A DNA stretch of 7,922 nucleotides. Origin: an uncultured Gammaproteobacteria bacterium. GTDB lineage: Bacteria; Pseudomonadota; Gammaproteobacteria; Acidiferrobacterales; CAJVXG01. Below are positions 1-5,295 of the stretch, one piece after another. Numbering within the stretch: the stretch's first letter is position 1; every line of letters begins with the position of its first letter. A program made the position numbers and the translations under genes. The stretch is from assembly GCA_913009215.1 (NCBI GenBank), contig CAJVXG010000067.1, forward strand, positions 1-7,922, in the 5' to 3' direction. The notes beneath the pieces were generated by a model. That model searched no databases. It worked only from the letters and a program-made list of their open reading frames with translations, and was not told where the DNA came from.

Positions 1-390
1 TGGATCTCCTGACATGAGTTGATGAGTCTTTTGCTTGAAATGACCCGTAACTATTTGATTATGATCGTTATATTAGATCTATGCGCGGCGTATGATCATG
101 TTTTTAGCCAGGCAGGTCAAGAAAAAATCTGTTTTTGCTTATTTATTAGTGCTTTATGTCAGCAATAAACGAACCAAGTCGACATCACGGCTGTTTGATC
201 CGATTAAATATATGGTTATTTCTTCCAAGAACCATTTTTACTTCAAGGTCATTCCAGATTCACAATTGATGAACGAGCGCCAGACGCCGACCAGCCCTTG
301 CAATCTAAATCGGTCTGCCTTAGGCTACGCCCGACAAAATTAGTCAGGTATTACCCGACTGTCAAACACGAAAAAGAGGAATAAAGAATT
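1..390. other. Intergenic region without a supported gene
   Basis: I see no convincing gene here. The only sizeable open frame (92-343, plus) has no ribosome binding site, no recognisable domain and an AT-rich composition unlike the flanking genes. At the extreme left, the plus-strand bases CTCCT (6-10) read as AGGAG on the minus strand. They could be the ribosome binding site of a minus-strand gene starting just outside the window, or lie just inside one starting at 15. GATC sites occur at 63-66, 76-79 and 94-97. A small imperfect stem (AGTC/GACT plus GGT/ACC, 342-360) lies shortly before the 391 gene. I could not identify a convincing promoter for that gene, although it must have one upstream. 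Confidence 0.5.
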
Positions 391-573
391 ATGAAAAACC
401 CACTGGACTCCATTCTTGGAACCATTATTTCAGGCATCATCATCACGATTGTCCTGTTCTATGTTGCCAAGAATTTTCTGGGCACACCGAATGCAATTGA
501 CATGGATAAAAAGGCCGGCGTCATGGCCCCCATGGAAAAAACCGGTAAAGTTGCAGAACCTGCCAAAGATTAA
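391..573 (+). CDS. Small single-span membrane protein, function unknown
   Basis: This 60-residue protein is not one I can name. Residues about 8-26 form one hydrophobic segment rich in Ile, Leu and Val, preceded by a short N-terminus with one Lys. The remaining half is polar and Lys-rich (KK at 40-41, several more Lys after it), so under the positive-inside rule the C-terminal tail is probably cytoplasmic. An AGAGGA ribosome binding site (375-380) sits ten bases before the ATG, which supports a real gene despite its size. It ends 44 bases before the PuuD-like membrane protein gene, on the same strand and with only an AT-rich spacer between, so the two are probably co-transcribed. A role as an accessory subunit of that protein is inference from position and membrane topology only. 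Confidence 0.75.
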   Translation: MKNPLDSILGTIISGIIITIVLFYVAKNFLGTPNAIDMDKKAGVMAPMEKTGKVAEPAKD

Positions 574-617
574 TTAACTAATTATATTATATAGATATAA
601 GTTTTCTGGAGAAGACT

Positions 618-1121
618 ATGGAACTCACTCTCGTCCTAGACCGTTTTTTACACATCCTGTCAGGTATTACCTGGATTGGATTGCTCTATTACTTCAATTT
701 TGTTCAGGTTCCGGGTCTGGGCAAGGCCAAGGCCGACGGTACGGCGGCTGGTATCACCAAACACATCGCCCCCAGAGCCCTGCTGTGGTTCCGCTGGTCG
801 GCACTGGCCACCTGGTTGACCGGTGCTCTTTACCTGCAACACGGTACCGGCAGCCTCGCCAAGGCCTTTATGCTGCAAGGCGAGTTCGCCTATATCGGTA
901 TCGGCGCCTGGCTCGGTACCATTATGCTGTTTAACGTCTGGGTATTGATCTGGCCGAATCAGAAAAAGGTACTGGGTTTCAAGGAAGCCAGCGACGAAGA
1001 AAAGGCCAAGGCCGGAAGAGTCGCCCTGCTGGCCTCTCGCACCAACACCATGTTATCGATCCCGATGCTCTTCTTTATGGTGGCAGGATCACCGGCCCAT
1101 ACCATGGGAATCTTTGGTTAA
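618..1121 (+). CDS. Four-span membrane protein, PuuD/urate hydroxylase N-terminal-domain-like
   Basis: This is a 167-residue integral membrane protein with four probable spans, at about 8-30, 53-74, 88-112 and 143-160. It resembles the membrane domain of PuuD-type urate hydroxylases (Urate_ox_N family), notably in a first span with His12 and the GITWIGLLYYFNF stretch, and in the C-terminal RTNTMLSIPMLFFM stretch followed by His161. Full-length PuuD carries an added cytochrome c domain after the membrane part. Here the protein stops at the end of the membrane domain and has no CxxCH heme site. No purine-catabolism genes lie nearby, so urate oxidation is doubtful. A membrane redox or heme-binding role involving His12, His49, His75 or His161 is inference. 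The start is supported by TGGAGAAG (607-614) just upstream. It probably forms a two-gene operon with the 60-residue membrane protein before it. Confidence 0.8.
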   Translation: MELTLVLDRFLHILSGITWIGLLYYFNFVQVPGLGKAKADGTAAGITKHIAPRALLWFRWSALATWLTGALYLQHGTGSLAKAFMLQGEFAYIGIGAWLGTIMLFNVWVLIWPNQKKVLGFKEASDEEKAKAGRVALLASRTNTMLSIPMLFFMVAGSPAHTMGIFG

Positions 1122-1152
1122 GGTCCAAATAAGCCGAAAACCGGTCATTTTA

Positions 1153-1176
1153 CAGGCCCGGCTTTTGCCGGGCCTG
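1153..1176 (+). terminator. Strong GC-rich stem-loop after the PuuD-like gene
   Basis: A perfect 10-bp stem, CAGGCCCGGC/GCCGGGCCTG, closes a TTTT loop 31 bases after the stop codon of the membrane protein gene. There is no U-run after the stem, so it is not a classical intrinsic terminator. It may act as a weak or factor-assisted terminator or as a 3'-end stabiliser of the upstream transcript. Confidence 0.55.
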
Positions 1177-1187
1177 CTGCTTCAGGC

Positions 1188-1216
1188 TTGGCACCCCGCG
1201 CATTAAGGTCTAGAAT
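1188..1216 (+). promoter_or_regulatory. Sigma70-type promoter for the argD leader
   Basis: TTGGCA (1188-1193) and TAGAAT (1211-1216) are separated by exactly 17 bases, and each differs from the consensus hexamer by one base. Transcription would start near 1223, about 50 bases before argD. This is the only good promoter I find between the upstream unit and argD. The terminator-like hairpin at 1237-1267 lies downstream of it, so this promoter would feed directly into that hairpin. I see no clear ArgR operator around it. Confidence 0.6.
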
Positions 1217-1236
1217 TCTTACTTTGAAACTGTGAT

Positions 1237-1267
1237 GGCGCCCTGATCCAGGGCGCTTTTTAATTTT
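1237..1267 (+). terminator. Intrinsic terminator in the argD leader (possible attenuator)
   Basis: An 8-bp stem GCGCCCTG/CAGGGCGC (1238-1245 with 1249-1256) with a three-base loop, extendable by a G-T wobble, is followed by TTTTTAATTTT. This is the classical form of a rho-independent terminator. It ends six bases before the argD ATG and lies after the only good promoter, so argD expression must involve read-through. It could attenuate argD-argF or end a very short RNA starting near 1223. It could also simply terminate residual transcription from upstream if argD has a promoter I have missed. Confidence 0.75.
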
Positions 1268-1272
1268 AGGCC

Positions 1273-2442
1273 ATGCACAAACACGATATGCACACTTACA
1301 AGCGCTTACCGCTGACCTTTACCCGGGGCCAGGGGGTCTGGCTCTGGGACCAGGAAGATAATAAGTATCTCGATGCCCTGGCTGGTATTGCCGTTTGTAC
1401 CCTGGGCCATGCCCACGATGCCGTCACCCAGGCGATTTGTGAGCAGGCCGGTTTGCTGTTGCATACCACCAATCTGTTCCAGATTGAGCACCAGGATCGT
1501 CTGGCCGACAAGCTCTGTGCACTGGCACAAATGGATCGCGCCTTCTTTTGTAACTCCGGCGCCGAGGCCAATGAGGCCGCCATCAAGCTGGCCAGACTCT
1601 ATGCCAGACAACGCCAGATACAAAATCCCTCCATCATCGTCATGGAGGGTGCTTTCCATGGACGGACGTTGGCGACACTGACCGCTTCCGGCAGTCGCAA
1701 AATCCAGGCTGGTTTTGAACCACTGGTACAGGGTTTTAATCGTGTCCCCTACAACGATATTGAGGCCGTGCGCCAGGTGGCCGAAAACAATGCCGATGTC
1801 GTTGCCGTCATGCTGGAACCGATACAGGGCGAAAGCGGCGTCATAGTACCGGATGACGGCTACCTGAAGGCCTTGCGCGAGATCTGTAATGAACAAGGCT
1901 GGTTGCTGATACTGGATGAAATCCAGACCGGTCTGTGCCGTACCGGCCAATGGTTTGCCTGGATGCATGAGGCCGCACAACCGGATATCATGACTTTGGC
2001 CAAAAGCCTGGGTAATGGGGTACCCATTGGGGCTTGCCTGGCACGCGGTCAGGCGGCCGAACTATTTCAGCCCGGTAGCCATGGCACCACCTTTGGCGGT
2101 AACCCGTTGGTCTGTCGTGTGGCCCTGGTAGTGTTGGAAACACTGGAAAATAACGGACTCGCTCAACAGGCGGCCAATCACGGTGATTACCTGAGGCAAC
2201 AATTACAGCAATTGCTTGCCGGATATGACTTTGTTAAGGAGATTCGCGGCAAGGGATTGATGGTTGGCATTGAACTGGATCGACCGGCGCCATCCCTGGT
2301 CCAGGATGCACTCAAACTAGGCGTAGTGCTCAATGTCACCGCAGAAACAGTAATACGGCTGCTGCCACCACTGATTATTTCGAAATCCGAGATCGACCAG
2401 TTGTGTCAGGCCATTCAACAACTGCTCAAGGATTTTGCATAA
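1273..2442 (+). CDS. argD: Acetylornithine aminotransferase (class III, PLP-dependent)
   Basis: ArgD transfers an amino group between glutamate and N-acetylglutamate semialdehyde to give N-acetylornithine in arginine synthesis. Family members often also act on succinyl-diaminopimelate precursors for lysine. The 389 residues match the usual length. Visible class III aminotransferase marks are NSGAEANE (94-101) for cofactor phosphate binding, FHGRT (128-132), LDEIQTG (214-220) with the pyridine-binding Asp215, TLAKSLGNGVPIGA with the Schiff-base Lys244, and HGTTFGGNPL (270-279). The start region MHTYKRLPLTFTRG is typical. Either Met1 (1273) or Met6 (1288) could be used, because neither has a good ribosome binding site (only AGG at 1268-1270). 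The gene lies directly after a terminator-like hairpin and is followed seven bases after its stop by argF, so the two are almost certainly co-transcribed. Confidence 0.95.
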   Translation: MHKHDMHTYKRLPLTFTRGQGVWLWDQEDNKYLDALAGIAVCTLGHAHDAVTQAICEQAGLLLHTTNLFQIEHQDRLADKLCALAQMDRAFFCNSGAEANEAAIKLARLYARQRQIQNPSIIVMEGAFHGRTLATLTASGSRKIQAGFEPLVQGFNRVPYNDIEAVRQVAENNADVVAVMLEPIQGESGVIVPDDGYLKALREICNEQGWLLILDEIQTGLCRTGQWFAWMHEAAQPDIMTLAKSLGNGVPIGACLARGQAAELFQPGSHGTTFGGNPLVCRVALVVLETLENNGLAQQAANHGDYLRQQLQQLLAGYDFVKEIRGKGLMVGIELDRPAPSLVQDALKLGVVLNVTAETVIRLLPPLIISKSEIDQLCQAIQQLLKDFA

Positions 2443-2449
2443 GATCATC

Positions 2450-3352
2450 ATGGAAACACGGCATTTTCTGACATTGTCCGATCTGAATACCGGGGAACTC
2501 GGTGTCATCCTGGCGCGCGCCAGTGAATTGAAAAAGGAGCGTAAACAGGGTGTGCAAAACGACAGTCTGCGCGGCAAAACGCTGGCGCAGATTTTCGAGA
2601 AATCCTCGACCCGGACCCGGGTCTCGTTCGAGGCCGGTATGACCCAGTTAGGGGGCAACAGTATGTTCCTGTCGCCACGTGATACCCAACTAGGCCGGGG
2701 GGAACCCATCGAAGATACCGCCCGGGTTATTTCGCGCATGGTGGATGTCGTGGTCATACGTACAGACGCACACGAAAAACTGGAAACGTTTGCGCAGCAT
2801 TCCTGTGTACCGGTCATTAATGCCCTGACCGATTTGTTTCACCCCTGCCAGCTACTGGCCGATGTCCTGACTTATCAGGAACACCGTGGTGACATCAAAG
2901 GTAAACACATCGCCTGGGTTGGGGATGGTAATAATGTATGCCATTCCTGGATGAAGGCAGCAACACTGCTGGACTTTCAATTGCATATCGCCACCCCGGA
3001 GTCACACAAACCGGATAAAGCGATTGCCTCGGTCTGCAAGGACCATATTGAATGGACCAGTGATCCTAATGCGGCGGTCCGCAATGCCGATGTTGTCGTT
3101 ACCGATACCTGGGCCAGTATGGGCCAGGAACAGGAAAAGCAGGAGCGGGAAACCATATTTAAAGACTACCAGGTAAACCAGGTGCTCATGTCAAAGGCCA
3201 AAACCGATGCCTTGTTTATGCACTGCCTGCCCGCCTACCGGGGGTCGGAAGTCACGGCAGAAGTTATTGACGGACCGCAAAGCGTAGTATGGGATGAAGC
3301 CGAAAACCGCTTGCATTCACAAAAAGCCCTGTTGGAATTCCTGCTCACCTGA
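2450..3352 (+). CDS. argF: Ornithine carbamoyltransferase, anabolic
   Basis: ArgF joins carbamoyl phosphate and ornithine to form citrulline, the step before argininosuccinate in arginine synthesis, in the cytoplasm. From the ATG at 2450 the protein has 300 residues, a normal length for anabolic enzymes. It carries STRTR (53-57) and HPCQ (131-134) for carbamoyl phosphate binding, DTWASMGQE (219-227) with the ornithine-binding SMG loop, and HCLPAYRG (258-265) with the catalytic Cys. A TTG five codons upstream (2435) overlaps the end of argD, but family N-termini begin with the METRHFLTLSDL-type stretch, so 2450 is preferred. No strong ribosome binding site lies close to it (AAGGA at 2427-2431 is too far). 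Translation is therefore probably coupled to argD, whose stop codon is seven bases away. Confidence 0.95.
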   Translation: METRHFLTLSDLNTGELGVILARASELKKERKQGVQNDSLRGKTLAQIFEKSSTRTRVSFEAGMTQLGGNSMFLSPRDTQLGRGEPIEDTARVISRMVDVVVIRTDAHEKLETFAQHSCVPVINALTDLFHPCQLLADVLTYQEHRGDIKGKHIAWVGDGNNVCHSWMKAATLLDFQLHIATPESHKPDKAIASVCKDHIEWTSDPNAAVRNADVVVTDTWASMGQEQEKQERETIFKDYQVNQVLMSKAKTDALFMHCLPAYRGSEVTAEVIDGPQSVVWDEAENRLHSQKALLEFLLT

Positions 3353-3361
3353 AACCATGGT

Positions 3362-3395
3362 ATCTTGATTTGCCATAGACCCCGGCGATCAAGAT
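3362..3395. repeat. 8-bp inverted repeat between argF and the ABC ATPase gene
   Basis: ATCTTGAT (3362-3369) and ATCAAGAT (3388-3395) are perfect inverted copies separated by 18 bases. GCC/GGC inside the spacer could extend the hairpin. It sits directly before the TTG start of the ABC gene and has no U-run. It could be an operator, a translation-controlling hairpin or chance. A palindromic ACCATGGT (3354-3361) abuts it. Confidence 0.35.
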
Positions 3396-4454
3396 TTGGA
3401 AGCTACTTTGTCTGCTCTGCTGAAACTGGAAAAGATCCACTGCTCATACGATCACCGTGAGGTAGTACACGATGTCTCTTTGCATGCCAATAAGGGTGAC
3501 ATTATCTGCCTGCTGGGACCCAGCGGTTGTGGTAAGTCCACAATACTCGGCGCCATAGCCGGTTTTCATCCGCTTGATAAAGGTGAGATCCTGATCAACC
3601 GGCAATCCGTATCACGACCGGGATATACCCTGCCGCCGGAAAAACGTCGTCTCGGCATGGTATTTCAGGATTATGCCCTGTTTCCGCACCTCAATGTTGG
3701 TACCAACGTGGGTTTTGGTCTGCGTCATATGTCAGCACAAGAAAAGGACCAACGGGTCCAGGACATGCTGCAACTGGTCGGCCTGACCGATATGACAAAG
3801 CGTTTTCCACACGAATTGTCCGGCGGACAGCAGCAGCGTATTGCCCTGGCGCGTGCGCTGGCGCCGCAACCGGATATATTATTGATGGACGAACCCTTTT
3901 CCAACCTTGATGTGGATATGCGTGAACGCCTTAGCAGTGAAGTACGCGATATCCTGAAGCAGCACGGCACCACGGCGGTACTGGTAACCCACGATCAACA
4001 CGAGGCCTTTGCCCTGGGCGACCGGGTCGGGGTAATGCATGAAGGCAAAGTACTGCAATGGGATACGCCCTACGAGCTTTACCATGAGCCCAATTGCCGG
4101 TTTGTCGCCAACTTTATCGGCCAGGGCACCTTCCTGCAGGGGACAGTACTTGATCCCGAAACCATAGAAACCGAGATAGGGATCTATCAAGGCAACCGTG
4201 CTTACCATTGGCAACAGGGCTCCGCAGTGGATGTATTACTGCGGCCCGACGACATCATCCACGATCCGAAGAGTGGGCTGCGTGCCGAAGTGGTACAAAA
4301 GGCCTTCAAGGGTGCCGAAATTCTCTATACCTTAAGACTCGCCAGCGGCAACCGTCTGCTGTCCCTGTTTCCCAGTCATGCCGACTACGCTATAGGTGAC
4401 CAGGTAGGCATCAAGGTCGAGGCCAACCATCTCGTCGCTTTTGCCCAGAACTAA
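3396..4454 (+). CDS. ABC transporter ATP-binding protein, FbpC-like (orphan)
   Basis: This is the cytoplasmic ATPase subunit of a probable import ABC transporter. In order it shows an aromatic A-loop candidate Tyr18, Walker A GPSGCGKST (41-49), Q-loop Gln91 in QDYALFPH, signature LSGGQ (141-145), Walker B ILLMDE (161-166), D-loop SNLD, and switch His199 in VTHDQHEA. A C-terminal TOBE-type regulatory domain begins near LLRPDD (281-286). The 352 residues and layout fit the FbpC/PotA-type ATPases for ferric iron, spermidine or similar solutes; the substrate cannot be told from this sequence. No ATG is available: the start is TTG at 3396, or the in-frame TTG at 3408, which has TGGAAG (3398-3403 region) at better spacing. 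No permease or binding-protein gene is adjacent. It follows argF by 43 bases and may be read through from the arg operon. Confidence 0.88.
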   Translation: MEATLSALLKLEKIHCSYDHREVVHDVSLHANKGDIICLLGPSGCGKSTILGAIAGFHPLDKGEILINRQSVSRPGYTLPPEKRRLGMVFQDYALFPHLNVGTNVGFGLRHMSAQEKDQRVQDMLQLVGLTDMTKRFPHELSGGQQQRIALARALAPQPDILLMDEPFSNLDVDMRERLSSEVRDILKQHGTTAVLVTHDQHEAFALGDRVGVMHEGKVLQWDTPYELYHEPNCRFVANFIGQGTFLQGTVLDPETIETEIGIYQGNRAYHWQQGSAVDVLLRPDDIIHDPKSGLRAEVVQKAFKGAEILYTLRLASGNRLLSLFPSHADYAIGDQVGIKVEANHLVAFAQN

Positions 4455-5086
4455 CCCAGAAAAGGTAAACTGCGAATCACACCCTGGGCAATAAACTCTA
4501 CCGCGATCGCCAGCAGGATCATGCCCATAATACGCGTCATAACACGCATACCGGTCACCCCCATTTTTTTCAGGGCCGGGTGGGCGTAAAGAAAAATGGG
4601 ATACAGCAACAGGATCGATATCAGTATCAGGCCCGTCAACAAACCATCACCGACAAAATTCTTTTGCTGTTGCGACAACAGCATCACGGTGGTAATGGCA
4701 CCGGGACCGGAAATCATGGGTATGGCCAGCGGTACTATGGAGAAATCGTCCTTTTCCTGCGATTCCTCATCTTCTGTATGGGTGCGCTGAATACGGGACG
4801 GGTGGGCATGCAACATGGACCAGGCCATGGAGGCAATAATCAACCCTCCGGCAATCTGAAAACTCGGCAACTCAATGCCCAGCCCCCGGAAGAAATAAAG
4901 CCCGGACCACTGAAATATCAACAAAGTCGCCAATGAAACCAGCAAGGTGCGACGTAAGGCACGGCGCCGGGCCTGTTCCGGCATGGTTTGCGTCAGGCTG
5001 ACGTAAACCGGTAACACGCTAAAAGGGGCCAGAATGGTAAACAGGGACAGGAATTCCTTCCCCAGCTTCAAATACTCGATAGACAT
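4451..5086 (-). CDS. MarC-family inner-membrane protein
   Basis: From the ATG at 5086 this is a 211-residue membrane protein with about six spans (roughly 8-29, 45-66, 71-93, 116-137, 146-168 and 186-206), the usual size and topology of the MarC/YchE family. Recognisable family stretches are LAPFSVLPVYVSLT (19-32), IAGGLIIASMAWSML (78-92) and VPLAIPMISGPGAITTVM (118-135), with a charged acidic loop (104-114) between. The biochemical role of MarC proteins is unsettled; the old link to multiple antibiotic resistance was not upheld. A start 34 codons further upstream (5188) is open, but it would add a non-family N-terminus and run into the promoter region. An AGGG lies close before the 5086 start, at short spacing. 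Its stop codon overlaps that of the convergent ABC gene. Confidence 0.88.
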   Translation of the reverse strand: MSIEYLKLGKEFLSLFTILAPFSVLPVYVSLTQTMPEQARRRALRRTLLVSLATLLIFQWSGLYFFRGLGIELPSFQIAGGLIIASMAWSMLHAHPSRIQRTHTEDEESQEKDDFSIVPLAIPMISGPGAITTVMLLSQQQKNFVGDGLLTGLILISILLLYPIFLYAHPALKKMGVTGMRVMTRIMGMILLAIAVEFIAQGVIRSLPFLG

Positions 5087-5164
5087 AGGCCCTATATACC
5101 TACAAAAACAGGTTTTTACCAGCACCACCGCATAGTGGACCAAACCTTGCATGGAGAAATACGA

Positions 5165-5193
5165 TTGCGAAAAAAAGACTATATTCATATAGT
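5165..5193 (+). promoter_or_regulatory. Candidate promoter for the FimX-like gene
   Basis: TTGCGA (5165-5170) and TATAGT (5188-5193) are spaced by 17 bases, giving a plausible sigma70 promoter with a start near 5200 and a leader of about 96 bases before the GTG start region. Its -10 element is one arm of the dyad at 5178-5193. Confidence 0.45.
5178..5193. repeat. Perfect 16-bp dyad with -10-like hexamers on both strands
   Basis: ACTATAT-TC-ATATAGT is a perfect 7-bp inverted repeat around a two-base centre, in the divergent region between the MarC gene and the FimX-like gene. Read on either strand its outer arm gives TATAGT, a fair -10 element, so it may hold overlapping divergent promoters or an operator. 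The minus-strand -35 candidate (TGAATC, 5206-5201) is poor. Confidence 0.4.
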
Positions 5194-5295
5194 ATGGAGT
5201 GATTCAGCATTTTGGAGGCAGCCGATTCTTCTTGTTATTAATGCGATAAAGAGAAAAAATACCCTCTCAGGACAAAAGGAAAACTAAGGAAAGCT

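Noticed and set aside
63..97. Cluster of three GATC sites
   Set aside because: GATC is common throughout the window, so three in 35 bases is not enough to propose an origin-like or methylation-controlled element.
92..343. 83-codon open frame on the plus strand
   Set aside because: It has no ribosome binding site, no recognisable domain and an AT-rich composition unlike neighbouring genes; more likely chance in an intergenic region.
1205..1232. Possible ArgR operator near the argD promoter
   Set aside because: Only a short AGAATTCT palindrome is seen; the pair of 18-bp ARG boxes expected for ArgR control is not recognisable.
1235..1246. Mini open frame Met-Ala-Pro-stop at the base of the argD leader hairpin
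   Set aside because: It has no ribosome binding site, overlaps the stem itself and contains no arginine codons; a leader peptide is unlikely.
1306..1980. 224-codon minus-strand open frame inside argD
   Set aside because: It is a shadow of argD on the opposite strand, with no family resemblance; argD motifs are intact across the whole stretch.
2435..2449. Earlier TTG start for argF
   Set aside because: It adds five residues not expected in the family and overlaps argD; the ATG at 2450 matches typical N-termini.
5087..5188. 34-residue N-terminal extension of the MarC protein
   Set aside because: It adds sequence not typical of the family and overlaps the divergent promoter region; the ATG at 5086 gives the normal length.
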